A stretch of 64,000 nt of DNA from an uncultured Lachnospiraceae bacterium (GTDB lineage Bacteria > Bacillota > Clostridia > Eubacteriales > Anaerofustaceae). Below are positions 8,141 to 16,907 of the stretch, one piece after another. The stretch is taken from positions 62,001 to 126,000 of the forward strand of contig CALWKX010000014.1 in assembly GCA_944381375.1 (NCBI GenBank), given 5' to 3'. The translations under genes were made by a program, and so were the position numbers. The notes beneath the pieces were generated by a model. It worked only from the letters and a program-made list of their open reading frames with translations, ran no database searches and had not been told where the DNA came from. Each line of letters opens with the position of its first letter. Positions within the stretch are counted from its first letter, which is position 1.

Positions 8141-8172
8141 AAAAACCCGATGAATTTTTGCATCGGGTTTTA
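8141..8172 (-). terminator. Terminator of degV
   Basis: AAAACCCGATG pairs with CATCGGGTTTT around an 8-nt loop, with a T-run on the minus strand after the stem. Confidence 0.85.
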
Positions 8173-8206
8173 GTTATATTTCTCTTTAATGAGCTGTATG
8201 AGAAAA

Positions 8207-9091
8207 TCAGTCTCTTTTGTTGCCGAAAAAGAATAATGCTACTGTGCCTGGTCCTGTATGAGAGCCAATTACGGTTCCCACACTGTTTATTTCCACTTTC
8301 CCGTTTAGTTTCGGGAAGTTTTTTTCAATTATATCTGCAACTTCGCGCGCGTCTTCATAGCAGTCTGAATTCGATATGTAGCATTTGCCGTCATATTCAG
8401 TTCCTTTATCGGCGAATTGCATCATCTTTTCTGTAATAGCTTTTATAACTTTTTTCTTTGTTCTGATTTTTTCTCTGGGTATTAAATGGCCTTGCGCGTC
8501 CATATTCAAAAGCGGGCATATATTCAAGATAGTGCCGAAATAACCGGCAGCTTTTGAAATTCTTCCGCCTCTTATATATGAAGTAAGATCTGTGGAGAAA
8601 AACCAGTGATGAACGTTAAGCCTGTTGTCTATTGCCCAGTTGTAAAGACTGTCAATATTCATTCCTTCGTCTCTTTTGTCAGCCAATGTGTCCATAAGAA
8701 GACCGTAACCGGAAGAGGCTCCCAACGAATCCACTACAAATATTTTTCTGTCCGGATATTTTTCACTGAGTTCTTCCTGAGCGATCTTTGCGGAACCATA
8801 TGAGCCTGAAAGACCGGAAGAAAGCGACACATGAAGAATATCTTTACCGTCTTTTAAAAATGGCTCGAAAAATTCGATAAACTGAGTCGTATTAACTTGA
8901 GCAGTAGTCGGTTCGGCGCCGTTTGCCATTCTTGTATAAAATTCTTTAAACGGCATGCTTTGCCCCAAGTCGTCAGGGTACTGTTTGCCGTCCATTACAT
9001 AATGGAAGCATACATATTTAAGATTGCGAGCCTCCATGTGCTCTTTGCTCAAATCCGCTGTAGAGCAGCATGTTAAAACATACGAATTCAT
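8207..9091 (-). CDS. DegV family protein
   Basis: 294 residues from the ATG at 9091, which has GGTGG 7 nt upstream; an in-frame GTG at 9103 overlaps that site and is less likely. The two-domain DegV/EDD fold is recognisable from the fatty-acid-contacting motif SLSSGLSGSYGSAKIA near residue 90 and the region RGGRISKAAGY near residue 165. Members bind a fatty acid and in some Firmicutes present it to fatty acid kinase FakA. No FakA gene is nearby. It is monocistronic with its own terminator. Confidence 0.9.
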   Translation of the reverse strand: MNSYVLTCCSTADLSKEHMEARNLKYVCFHYVMDGKQYPDDLGQSMPFKEFYTRMANGAEPTTAQVNTTQFIEFFEPFLKDGKDILHVSLSSGLSGSYGSAKIAQEELSEKYPDRKIFVVDSLGASSGYGLLMDTLADKRDEGMNIDSLYNWAIDNRLNVHHWFFSTDLTSYIRGGRISKAAGYFGTILNICPLLNMDAQGHLIPREKIRTKKKVIKAITEKMMQFADKGTEYDGKCYISNSDCYEDAREVADIIEKNFPKLNGKVEINSVGTVIGSHTGPGTVALFFFGNKRD

Positions 9092-9180
9092 CAATATTAC
9101 CACCGTTTTAATTTTAATTATTGAAATTGCATAAATTATATATCAAAAATATTCATTTGTCAGCAAACCATATTTAATTA

Positions 9181-9243
9181 ACTCTCTACATTTTAAAAAT
9201 AGCTTGTAGAGTTTTCGTATTTCATCTCTACTTGTAGTAGAAT
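9181..9243. promoter_or_regulatory. Cluster of CTCTAC / GTAGAG half-sites upstream of the XRE gene
   Basis: Within about 60 nt occur CTCTCTACA (9183-9190), TTGTAGAG (9204-9211) and TCTCTACTTGTAGTAGA (9225-9241), the last containing the inverted repeat CTACT-TGT-AGTAG. The recurring, partly inverted half-sites just upstream of a predicted promoter suggest an operator, plausibly for the adjacent XRE regulator. Confidence 0.4.
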
Positions 9244-9270
9244 TAAGTAAAATATTATTCAAATATAACA

Positions 9271-9299
9271 TTGCGCATAAAGCGAATTAATGCTAAACT
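9271..9299 (+). promoter_or_regulatory. Promoter of the XRE membrane regulator
   Basis: TTGCGC (9271-9276), a 17-nt spacer and TAAACT (9294-9299), with TG before the -10 box (extended -10). Confidence 0.5.
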
Positions 9300-9328
9300 T
9301 TTATTTAAATGAAAATAAAGGATAAATA

Positions 9329-9943
9329 ATGGAAGATTACAAAAATAATTTTGCCCGTAATATCGTTTATCTAAGAAAACAGCGCGGCATTACGCAGGCG
9401 CAGCTGGCGCAAAGCTTGAGCTATACTGATAAGGCAGTGTCAAAATGGGAGAGAGGAGAGTCTATGCCGGATATAGCTGCAATGATACAAATATCAGAAA
9501 TGTTCAATGTCCCAATAGACTGTTTGATTCGCGATTTGCCTTTGTCAAGTGATGATAAATGTTGCCGAAGCAATAAAATTATTAATAAAAACCGTACTAT
9601 TATAGCGCTGTTGTCTGTAATGCTGGTTTTTCTACTGGCTACAATTGTTTTTGTCGTTCTGGGTCTTTTGAAAATTCTGCCCTTAGGAAAATTGTCGTTA
9701 ATATATATATATGCAATACCTGCAGCTTCTATTGTATTATTGGTGTTCAATTCCATTTGGGGCAAAGGCGGTTTGAATTACGCTATTATTACTTTATTGC
9801 TGTGGAGCCTTCTTTTCGGAATTTATTATACTTTTACTACAGAAAATCTTTGGCTGATATTTTTATTGGGCATACCATCGCAGATAATAATTTTTCTATG
9901 GGCAAATCTAAAGAAAAATCCTGTAGAAGCGGATAATAAATAA
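9329..9943 (+). CDS. XRE-family regulator with C-terminal membrane segments
   Basis: 204 residues. The N-terminal 65 residues form a Cro/CI-type helix-turn-helix (LRKQRGITQAQLAQ, then YTDKAVSKWERGESMPD). The remainder carries about four hydrophobic segments (near residues 90-112, 120-138, 148-166 and 172-190). XRE plus transmembrane architectures are common in Clostridia and are thought to act at membrane-proximal DNA or sense a membrane signal; the ligand is unknown. The gene is monocistronic. Repeated half-sites upstream suggest autoregulation. Confidence 0.8.
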   Translation: MEDYKNNFARNIVYLRKQRGITQAQLAQSLSYTDKAVSKWERGESMPDIAAMIQISEMFNVPIDCLIRDLPLSSDDKCCRSNKIINKNRTIIALLSVMLVFLLATIVFVVLGLLKILPLGKLSLIYIYAIPAASIVLLVFNSIWGKGGLNYAIITLLLWSLLFGIYYTFTTENLWLIFLLGIPSQIIIFLWANLKKNPVEADNK

Positions 9944-9980
9944 AAGACGAAAAAAACTATTAGAGCTATTTTCGTCCTTT
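9943..9980. terminator. Hairpin between the XRE gene and the convergent ABC transporter operon
   Basis: AAAGACGAAAA (about 9943-9954) pairs with TTTTCGTCCTTT (9969-9980) with one mismatch. A/T-rich flanks on both sides fit bidirectional termination. Confidence 0.6.
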
Positions 9981-10011
9981 ATTGGTTGTGTTTATATATT
10001 TTATGTATTTA

Positions 10012-10734
10012 TTATAAAACTTTAGATAAGAAGAATTTCAGTCTTTCATCTTTTGGATTTTCGAATAATTCATCCGGCGGCGCCTGTTCTTTTATGATGC
10101 CCTCATCCATAAACATTACTTTTGTTGCGATTTCTCTTGCAAACCCCATCTCATGCGTCACTATGACAGTAGTCATGCCTTCAAGAGCCACTTCTTTTAT
10201 AACATCCAATACTTCGCCGACCATTTCAGGGTCAAGAGCTGATGTAGGTTCATCGAATAACATAACATCCGGATTCATTGCCAGCGCTCTTATAATAGCA
10301 ATTCTTTGTTTTTGTCCTCCTGAAAGCATTGCCGGGTAAGTATCGGCTTTATCATACAGACCTATGCGTTTTAAAAGCTTGGCTGCGTCTTCTCTCGCCT
10401 GCTGCTTTGTTTTAAGTTTCAGATTTACGGGAGCCAGCATGATGTTTTCTATTATTGAAAGGTGAGGAAAGAGATTAAAATGCTGAAAAACCATCCCCAT
10501 TTTCTGACGTATTTTATTTAAATCACAATTACTGTCGGTTATGTCTATGCCTTCAAACAGTATTTGTCCGCTCGTAGGAGTCTCCAGCATGTTCAGGCAT
10601 CTTAAAAAAGTGCTTTTACCGCTTCCTGAAGGCCCGATAATAGCTATTCTTTCGCCCTTTGTTATGGTTTCGGTTATTCCGTTTAAAACACAAAGTTCGC
10701 CGAACTTTTTTTTCAGATTTTTAACTTCTATCAC
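10012..10734 (-). CDS. Polar amino-acid ABC transporter, ATP-binding protein
   Basis: 240 residues from a GTG at 10734, about 10 nt after GGAGG; a TTG at 10743 lies too close to that site. Walker [11 protein letters not shown]-loop [10 protein letters not shown], signature LSGGQKQR, Walker B VMLFDEPT and the switch His (VTHEMGF) are all present. The sequence matches the GlnQ/ArtP group of polar amino-acid importers. It overlaps the end of the permease gene by 14 nt, so the two are translationally coupled. Confidence 0.93.
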   Translation of the reverse strand: MIEVKNLKKKFGELCVLNGITETITKGERIAIIGPSGSGKSTFLRCLNMLETPTSGQILFEGIDITDSNCDLNKIRQKMGMVFQHFNLFPHLSIIENIMLAPVNLKLKTKQQAREDAAKLLKRIGLYDKADTYPAMLSGGQKQRIAIIRALAMNPDVMLFDEPTSALDPEMVGEVLDVIKEVALEGMTTVIVTHEMGFAREIATKVMFMDEGIIKEQAPPDELFENPKDERLKFFLSKVL

Positions 10735-11440
10735 TGCGTGCAAGCCTCCTTTCGAGCTTTTTCTGCAGCTTCGTCATCACGACGACCAACAGCAAGTATA
10801 CAAGTGCGCATATATAAAGAGGTATGGAGTTAAAAGTAGTGCCTTGAATACTGTAAGCAACTTTAGTAATATCGCTTACGGCTATATATCCTGCTACAGA
10901 TGTTTCCTTAAGCAGCGCTATAAATTCATTGAAAAGAGCCGGAAGGATATTTTTTATTGCCTGAGGAAGAACTATAAGCCGCATAGTTTGGGTTTCGTTT
11001 AGTCCAAGTGAACGGCCGGCTTCAGATTGTCCTATATCTATGGACCTGATTCCGCTTCTGAATATTTCCGACACGTAAGCGCCGGAATTTATGCTGAATC
11101 CTATCATACATGCGTAATATCCTTCAGTCCATGCTGTGATGTTGTATAAAATAAGAAGCTGTACTATTACAGGCGTTCCTCTTATGACAGTAGTATATAA
11201 GTCGCATATTTTAGCGAGGAATTTTAAAACGGGTGATTTCTTTGTTTCTGCACTTGTTTTGCATATGGCAACAAGCAGTCCTATTATGATGCCGAAAATG
11301 CATGCTACCGCTGCTATCATTAAAGTTGTTTTCAGCCCGTTTAAATACAATATCCAGCGGTCATTATCTATTAGCGCACTGTAGCATCTTTGTATGAAGC
11401 GCTCAAACCATAATACAAAGCTATCCCACCATTGTTCCAA
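10721..11440 (-). CDS. Polar amino-acid ABC transporter, permease
   Basis: 239 residues from a TTG start (AAGGA upstream). Five hydrophobic segments are visible. The ATPase-contacting EAA loop reads [22 protein letters not shown] across its conserved core (quoted span broken here as [12 protein letters not shown] and MRLIVLPQA), typical of the HisM/GlnP permeases. A single permease gene implies a homodimer. It lies downstream of the binding-protein gene, behind a stable hairpin that probably lowers its expression relative to the binding protein. Confidence 0.92.
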   Translation of the reverse strand: MEQWWDSFVLWFERFIQRCYSALIDNDRWILYLNGLKTTLMIAAVACIFGIIIGLLVAICKTSAETKKSPVLKFLAKICDLYTTVIRGTPVIVQLLILYNITAWTEGYYACMIGFSINSGAYVSEIFRSGIRSIDIGQSEAGRSLGLNETQTMRLIVLPQAIKNILPALFNEFIALLKETSVAGYIAVSDITKVAYSIQGTTFNSIPLYICALVYLLLVVVMTKLQKKLERRLARSDRS

Positions 11441-11469
11441 AATTATTAGTTCCTTTCATTATAATATAA

Positions 11470-11514
11470 CAGGGAAAATTGGCTGCCCGCTATTAAGCAG
11501 CCAATTTTCCCTGA
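11470..11514 (-). terminator. Very stable intra-operon hairpin between binding protein and permease
   Basis: A 17-bp perfect stem (11470-11486 with 11498-11514) encloses an 11-nt loop. On the minus strand it is not followed by a clean T-run, so it is more likely a partial terminator or an mRNA-protecting hairpin for the upstream binding-protein message. Confidence 0.7.
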
Positions 11515-11522
11515 ATGATTTA

Positions 11523-12305
11523 TTATTCTACAGTATACTTTTCCATGTGTTTATTAAATATTGTATCAAATGTTCCGTCATCAAGGGATTTTTGAAGTAC
11601 GCTGTTTACAACCTCAAGAAGCTCGTCGCTGCCTTTCTGAACTCCCATAGCCGTCACTTCTTCTGAAAGAAGTCCGTCAAGAAGCTTGATTTCACTAGGA
11701 TATTCATTTACAAAAGCTTCAGCCGGAAGCAGGTCAATAATAGCTGCGTCAGCATTTCCGCTCATTACGGCATTAACTGCGTCTACCGGTTTTGTGAACT
11801 GGAGAACCTCAGCGGTTGTATAATTTTCCTGTGCGTAAATATCAGCTGTTGTCGATGCCTGAACGCCGATTTTCTTTCCTTCCAGATCGTCAAAGCTCGT
11901 TATATCACTGTCAACAGGAACTATAACTTTAAGTCCCATTTCTATGTATACTATGGAAAAATCAATTTCCTCAGCACGCTCGTCAGTTACTGTCATACCA
12001 GCGGCAATAAGATCGCCTTTACCGCTTTTGAGCGCTTCGATCAGAAGATTAAAGTCCATATCAACGACTTCCAGCTCAACGCCTATTTCGTCCGCTATAA
12101 GCTGCGCAAGTTCAATATCTACTCCTACAACTTCAGTTCCTTCTACATATTCGAAAGGTGGGAATCCTGAATTTGTTAAAAGCACAAGCTTTCCTGCATC
12201 TTTAATGTCCTGGAGTGTTTTTCCGCTGTTAGAGCACGCTGTGAACGAGAATGCTGATATAATCATAACAGCGCATAATAACATAATTGATAATTTCTTT
12301 TTCAT
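11523..12305 (-). CDS. Polar amino-acid ABC transporter, substrate-binding lipoprotein
   Basis: 260 residues. A lipoprotein signal peptide ends at the lipobox FTAC (Cys about 24), followed by a Ser/Gly linker. The mature part is a family-3 solute-binding protein with the typical opening (LLTNSGFPPFEYVEG, VGVDIELAQLIADEIG) and FDDLEGKKIGVQASTTAD in the second lobe. The substrate is a polar amino acid; which one cannot be read from sequence. It is the first gene of the importer operon, with RBS AGAGGAAAG. Confidence 0.92.
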   Translation of the reverse strand: MKKKLSIMLLCAVMIISAFSFTACSNSGKTLQDIKDAGKLVLLTNSGFPPFEYVEGTEVVGVDIELAQLIADEIGVELEVVDMDFNLLIEALKSGKGDLIAAGMTVTDERAEEIDFSIVYIEMGLKVIVPVDSDITSFDDLEGKKIGVQASTTADIYAQENYTTAEVLQFTKPVDAVNAVMSGNADAAIIDLLPAEAFVNEYPSEIKLLDGLLSEEVTAMGVQKGSDELLEVVNSVLQKSLDDGTFDTIFNKHMEKYTVE

Positions 12306-12347
12306 TTTCTTTCCTCTCTGTATGTTTCCCGATATGATTTTAAAGGC

Positions 12348-12376
12348 ATTATAAATGTATAATTATGCATTGTCAA
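12348..12376 (-). promoter_or_regulatory. Promoter of the amino-acid ABC transporter operon
   Basis: On the minus strand, TTGACA (12376-12371), a 17-nt spacer and TATAAT (12353-12348): a perfect consensus promoter. The 318-nt gap between the divergent transporter and alr genes holds this promoter, the alr promoter and otherwise only A/T-rich sequence. Confidence 0.75.
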
Positions 12377-12555
12377 GTATAAATTTACTTTTTTGAGAAA
12401 TATTTTTCGTGTTTGCTAAATGTCAAACCGTTTATTTTTAGAATTTTGAAAAAAGATAAACTGTCATTATAAATATAATGTAATAATAATGGTTCTGCTC
12501 ATACTATAGGTTGTTTCAATTTATTTCATAATATATAAAAAGTTTTAATAATTAA

Positions 12556-12584
12556 TTGTTATTTTAAATTGCAGGTGATATAAT
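12556..12584 (+). promoter_or_regulatory. Promoter of alr
   Basis: TTGTTA (12556-12561), a 17-nt spacer and TATAAT (12579-12584). Confidence 0.6.
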
Positions 12585-12623
12585 TTCACACAAATGCATA
12601 TTTATACGTAAGGAGTGAATATT

Positions 12624-13760
12624 ATGCATAATTATAATTCATATATGGAAATCAGTCTCGCAAATTTGATGGATAACATTACATATTTGCAAAAAGAAGC
12701 TGGGAGCGAGTGCAAGGTTATACCTGTGCTTAAAGGGAATGCCTACGGTCACGGCGATGCTTATATTGCAAAAGAAATCGAAAATGAGCTTTCCGTCAAT
12801 ATGATAGGTCTGGCTCATACCATAGAAGCCCGAAGAATTCGCAGCGCTGGATATAGTGGAGGTATAATGCTCTTTGCTTGCGTGCCTTTTAAAGCTATGC
12901 GTCATGCTGTAGAGTTAAAAACTATCATCCCGATAAGCAGTGTGGAAGAAGCTGAATATTTGCGCGTGTGCGCGGATGAGCAAGGGTTAAAATATGTTCA
13001 GATTCAACTGGCTGTCGATACGGGCCTGCATCGCATGGGAGCGCAACCTGGTGAAGAATTCGATAATGTCTTAAAATATGTCAAAACACATGGAAATTTG
13101 CATGTGGAAGGTATATATACGCACTTTGCCGATGCCGAAATTAAAAACAGTAAATATGCGCAATCTCAGCATGAAAAATTTTTATCGGCGTTAGAACAAG
13201 CGCAAGGCTATAATATAAATCCTCGTTTTGTGCATGAATCCAACAGTGCCGCAACGGAATGGTTTAAGGACGCTCGGTTTAATGCTGTAAGAATAGGCAG
13301 GAGACTATACATGGATAACCGTGATTTGATATATTCCGGTGTAAGCTGTGATAAGCTGCCAATTAAAGAGGTTGCTTCGTTCCGCTCGGAAATTGTCAAT
13401 ATAAAAACTTTAAGCGCTGGACAAAGAGCTGGTTACAATGTGAATTATAAAACTACTCGTACCAGCAGAATCGCAATAGTGTGCGCCGGATATTGTGATG
13501 GAGTGCAAAAAAAATTTGTTGAAAATAATGTGCCTGTTTTGGTTAACAATGATAAAGCAAAGTACGTAGGCGTATGTATGGATCAAACGTTGTTGGATGT
13601 GACGGACGTTGACTGCAAAATAGGTGATGAAGTGACGTTTTTCGGCCGCAGCCGCGATAACGTTATGCTTTCTTCGCAATATGTAGGTGAAATGATTAAT
13701 GAAGAGGGCGTATACCTTACAAGTATGCTTACAGACAGAGTTCAGCGCGTATATGTATAG
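12624..13760 (+). CDS. alr: Alanine racemase family protein (PLP-dependent)
   Basis: 378 residues from the ATG at 12624, 9 nt after AAGGAG; an in-frame GTG at 12615 overlaps that site. The N-terminal TIM barrel carries the PLP lysine in VLKGNAYGHGD near residue 37. The C-terminal beta domain has AGYNVNYKT, which supplies the second catalytic Tyr, and the conserved VCMDQ. It makes D-alanine for peptidoglycan. The sequence is divergent from the textbook enzyme: KGNAYGHG instead of KADAYGHG, and YVGVCMDQ instead of the usual GRxSMDQ. A serine or mixed Ala/Ser racemase is possible. Confidence 0.85.
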   Translation: MHNYNSYMEISLANLMDNITYLQKEAGSECKVIPVLKGNAYGHGDAYIAKEIENELSVNMIGLAHTIEARRIRSAGYSGGIMLFACVPFKAMRHAVELKTIIPISSVEEAEYLRVCADEQGLKYVQIQLAVDTGLHRMGAQPGEEFDNVLKYVKTHGNLHVEGIYTHFADAEIKNSKYAQSQHEKFLSALEQAQGYNINPRFVHESNSAATEWFKDARFNAVRIGRRLYMDNRDLIYSGVSCDKLPIKEVASFRSEIVNIKTLSAGQRAGYNVNYKTTRTSRIAIVCAGYCDGVQKKFVENNVPVLVNNDKAKYVGVCMDQTLLDVTDVDCKIGDEVTFFGRSRDNVMLSSQYVGEMINEEGVYLTSMLTDRVQRVYV

Positions 13761-13802
13761 GTTGTTATAGAGCATGCGGACAAGCCAACGCTTTATACAA
13801 AT

Positions 13803-13833
13803 GGCTTCGTTATACGGAATGAAGCCGTTTTTA
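13803..13833 (+). terminator. Terminator of alr
   Basis: GGCTTC (13803-13808) pairs with GAAGCC (13821-13826), followed by GTTTTT. Confidence 0.75.
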
Positions 13834-13885
13834 TTAATAAAAATTCATATAATACTATATTGCTTTCATTAAGAAAGGATTTTGT

Positions 13886-14599
13886 ATGCAGTTTAATAAT
13901 TTTGCAGGCGTTTTTTTAAATACTATAACGGTAATTCTCGGCAGTTCGATAGGACTTATATTGCGCAGAGGCATACCAGAAAAAATATCTAAGGCTGTAA
14001 TGACAGCAATAGGGCTTTGTACAGTTGCCATAGGTATATGTGGCGTTGTTAATAGTCAGAATCAGCTTGTAATGATTATATCGTTAGTAGTAGGCTCTGT
14101 TATTGGAACTTTATTAAATATAGACGGTTGGCTGAAGCGAATAGGCGATAGCGTTTCTTCCAAAACCAAGTTTATAAATTCAGCATCTTCCGTTGAGGAA
14201 GGTTTTGTCAGCGCTTCTTTGTTGTTTTGTATAGGCGCTATGACAATAGTCGGCTCAATAAATGCCGGAATATATGCAGACAATCAATTACTTTATACAA
14301 AATCAATATTGGATTTGATATCATCAATGATGCTTGCGGCAAGTCTTGGCATAGGCGTTTTGTTTTCAGCGGCGTTTGTATTTGTTTTTCAAGGTCTTAT
14401 CGTTATGTTGGCAGCGTTATTAGGATCATTTTTATCAGACTTTGCGATTTCGGAAATGGTATGCGTAGGTTCCGTAATGATATTTGCTCTGGGACTTAAT
14501 CTCATAGGTATAACTAAAATAAAAGTGGCGGATTTGCTTCCTTCACTCCTTATCGTTCCTTTAGCATGCGAGCTTATCGAGCTTTTGGCCTTGCAATGA
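13886..14599 (+). CDS. DUF554 family membrane protein
   Basis: 237 residues, almost wholly hydrophobic with about six or seven membrane segments. The N-terminus (GVFLNTITVILGSSIGLIL), the FCIGAMTIVGSINAG motif and the C-terminal LGLNLIGITKIKVADLLPSL segment are those of the DUF554/YdfK family, a putative transporter group of unknown substrate. RBS GAAAGGATT. It sits between alr and purC with no clear functional link. Confidence 0.88.
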   Translation: MQFNNFAGVFLNTITVILGSSIGLILRRGIPEKISKAVMTAIGLCTVAIGICGVVNSQNQLVMIISLVVGSVIGTLLNIDGWLKRIGDSVSSKTKFINSASSVEEGFVSASLLFCIGAMTIVGSINAGIYADNQLLYTKSILDLISSMMLAASLGIGVLFSAAFVFVFQGLIVMLAALLGSFLSDFAISEMVCVGSVMIFALGLNLIGITKIKVADLLPSLLIVPLACELIELLALQ

Positions 14600-14652
14600 T
14601 TTCTAAATAATGAAGAAAATAAAGTTATTTTTTGTTTTATATTATATGAGAA

Positions 14653-14681
14653 TTGAAGAATTTGATATACTGTGTTATACT
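14653..14681 (+). promoter_or_regulatory. Promoter of purC-purF
   Basis: TTGAAG (14653-14658), a 17-nt spacer and TATACT (14676-14681). No purine riboswitch was recognised in the short leader. Confidence 0.55.
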
Positions 14682-14735
14682 TATTAAGCTTTTTATTGAA
14701 TAAAACCAAACAGCTAATTTTATAGAGGTGTGTAA

Positions 14736-15440
14736 ATGGAAAAAATGGATATGCTGTATGAAGGTAAGGCGAAAAAGGTATACAGAACACAAGACCCGTC
14801 TTTGTATATAATTGAATACAAAGATGACGCAACGGCCTTCAATGCGCTTAAAAAAGGCACAATAGCAGGTAAGGGCGTTGTAAACAACAATATGACATGT
14901 ATAATTTTCAAAATGCTTGAAGACAATGGCATACCTACTCATCTGGTGAATATGATAGACGATAATCATCAGCTTGTCAAAGCTGTGGAAATCGTTCCTC
15001 TTGAAGTTATTGTAAGAAATATTGCCGCCGGTTCTATGAGCAAAAATCTTGGGATAGAAGAGGGAATGCCTCTTAAAAATACAGTGCTGGAATTCTGTTA
15101 TAAAAATGATGAATTGGCTGATCCGTTAATAAATGATACTCATGCGCTTGCGCTTGGACTTGCAACGCAGGAAGAAATAGACGTTATAAAAAAATATGCG
15201 CTCAAAATAAATGAACTTTTACAGGAGTTTTTTCTTAAAAGCAACTTGAAATTGATAGATTTTAAGCTGGAATTCGGCCGCTGTGACGGAAAAATCATAC
15301 TTGCCGACGAAATATCTCCGGATACGTGCAGGCTGTGGGATGTAAATACGAACCGCAAAATGGATAAGGACCGTTTCCGCAGAGATTTGGGCGATGTGGA
15401 AGAAACGTATCAGGAGGTTTTGAGCCGCATAAGCAAATAA
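14736..15440 (+). CDS. purC: Phosphoribosylaminoimidazole-succinocarboxamide synthase
   Basis: 234 residues, the normal length for bacterial PurC. Conserved blocks are [10 protein letters not shown] at the N-terminus, [14 protein letters not shown] near residue 88, and [14 protein letters not shown] near residue 190. It converts CAIR and aspartate to SAICAR with ATP in de novo purine synthesis. RBS TAGAGGTG. The purF start lies 1 nt beyond the stop. Other pur genes are not in the window. Confidence 0.97.
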   Translation: MEKMDMLYEGKAKKVYRTQDPSLYIIEYKDDATAFNALKKGTIAGKGVVNNNMTCIIFKMLEDNGIPTHLVNMIDDNHQLVKAVEIVPLEVIVRNIAAGSMSKNLGIEEGMPLKNTVLEFCYKNDELADPLINDTHALALGLATQEEIDVIKKYALKINELLQEFFLKSNLKLIDFKLEFGRCDGKIILADEISPDTCRLWDVNTNRKMDKDRFRRDLGDVEETYQEVLSRISK

Positions 15441-15441
15441 T

Positions 15442-16845
15442 ATGACAAACGAGATTATTTTTGATGATAAATTAAAAGAAGAATGTGGCGTTTTCGGAGT
15501 ATACAAAACAGCTTCAAGCACCGCTGATTACGTTTATTACGGATTGCATGCGCTGCAGCACAGAGGGCAGGAAAGCGCAGGCATTGCTGCCAATGATAAC
15601 GGAGTCATCACTCAGATAAAGGGCATGGGATTAGTCGGCGATGTATTTAAGCACTGTGAATTCGATGATATAAAGGGCAATATCGCCATTGGTCATGTGC
15701 GTTATTCAACTACAGGTGAAAGCGATATAAAAAACGCACAGCCGCTTGTGGCTAATTGCCGCGATGGTCAGATAGCTTTAGCACATAACGGCAATTTAGT
15801 AAATGCCGGCGCTTTGCGTGAAATGCTTCAGGATGAAGGCGTTGTATTTATGACGAATACCGATACTGAAGTCATTATGAATTTATTGGCGCGTAATTAT
15901 AAAATTGGGCTTGTAGAATCGCTCAAAAGAATATCTCAGATTATACGCGGGGCATACAGCCTTGTAATTACTGTCGGTAATAAACTGATAGGAATGAAAG
16001 ACCCTCACGCCTTAAGACCTCTTTGCATAGGCAAGTTGGAAGACGGATATGTATTGGCTTCCGAATCATGTGCGCTTGATGCAGTCGGCGCGCAGCTTAT
16101 TAGAGAAATTGATCCTGGCGAAATCATTGTAATTGAGAACAACGAGATCAACTGTTTTAAATATGATAAATGGATAAAGCCAAAACGCTGTATTTTCGAA
16201 CTTATATATTTTGCCCGTCCCGACAGCGAGCTGGAAGGTGTAAGCGTTTATGCCTCAAGGCATAGGGCGGGAGAAATTCTCGCGGAGGCCGACAAGGACG
16301 ATACTATTGCAGATGTAGTGATAGGGGTGCCGGATTCCGGCATACCTGCTGCTATTGGTTATGCGAATGCTTCTTGTGTTCCGTATGGAGTCGGTTTGAT
16401 AAAAAATAAATATATGGGACGTACTTTCATACAGCCAAACCAAAAGCTCAGAGAAGAGGGCGTTCGTATAAAACTTAATGCATTGGCTGCAAATGTTAAG
16501 GATAAAAGCGTTGTATTAATAGATGATTCAATTGTTAGAGGTACAACTTCAAAAAGAATTGTTGCTATTCTTAAAAGAGCCGGAGCAAAACAGGTTCATT
16601 TCAGAGTAAGCAGCCCTCCGATAACTTATAGCTGTTTTTTCGGAATTGATACGCCGAGTAGAAAATTTCTAATAGCTTCAAAAAATTCCATAGAAAAAAT
16701 ACGCGAATATATAGGAGCCGACAGCTTAAAATATTTGTCCTTTGAAGGGATGAAAGAAAGCGTTTTCGATTATGAAAAAGGCTTTTGCACAGGTTGTTTT
16801 GACGGCAATTATCCTATGGAGATACCAAAACAGCAAGACGAGTAA
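15442..16845 (+). CDS. purF: Amidophosphoribosyltransferase
   Basis: 467 residues. A 14-residue propeptide precedes Cys15 in EECGVFGVY, which becomes the N-terminal nucleophile of the glutaminase domain after cleavage. The PRPP-binding loop is VVLIDDSIVRGTT near residue 355. Cysteines in KRCIFEL, TYSCFFG and CTGCFDG match the [4Fe-4S] cluster ligands of the Bacillus-type enzyme, so it should be oxygen-sensitive. It catalyses the first committed step of purine synthesis and is cotranscribed with purC. Confidence 0.97.
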   Translation: MTNEIIFDDKLKEECGVFGVYKTASSTADYVYYGLHALQHRGQESAGIAANDNGVITQIKGMGLVGDVFKHCEFDDIKGNIAIGHVRYSTTGESDIKNAQPLVANCRDGQIALAHNGNLVNAGALREMLQDEGVVFMTNTDTEVIMNLLARNYKIGLVESLKRISQIIRGAYSLVITVGNKLIGMKDPHALRPLCIGKLEDGYVLASESCALDAVGAQLIREIDPGEIIVIENNEINCFKYDKWIKPKRCIFELIYFARPDSELEGVSVYASRHRAGEILAEADKDDTIADVVIGVPDSGIPAAIGYANASCVPYGVGLIKNKYMGRTFIQPNQKLREEGVRIKLNALAANVKDKSVVLIDDSIVRGTTSKRIVAILKRAGAKQVHFRVSSPPITYSCFFGIDTPSRKFLIASKNSIEKIREYIGADSLKYLSFEGMKESVFDYEKGFCTGCFDGNYPMEIPKQQDE

Positions 16846-16848
16846 AAT

Positions 16849-16893
16849 GTAACCGTGGATAAGCGTATGCGAAGCTGCGGTTTACTTTTGTTT
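16849..16893 (+). terminator. Possible weak terminator after purF
   Basis: GTAACCG (16849-16855) can pair with CGGTTTAC (16878-16885) with one bulge, followed by TTTTGTTT. The loop is long and the stem short, so read-through into the next gene is likely. Confidence 0.35.
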
Positions 16894-16907
16894 ATAATGG
16901 AGCGTAT

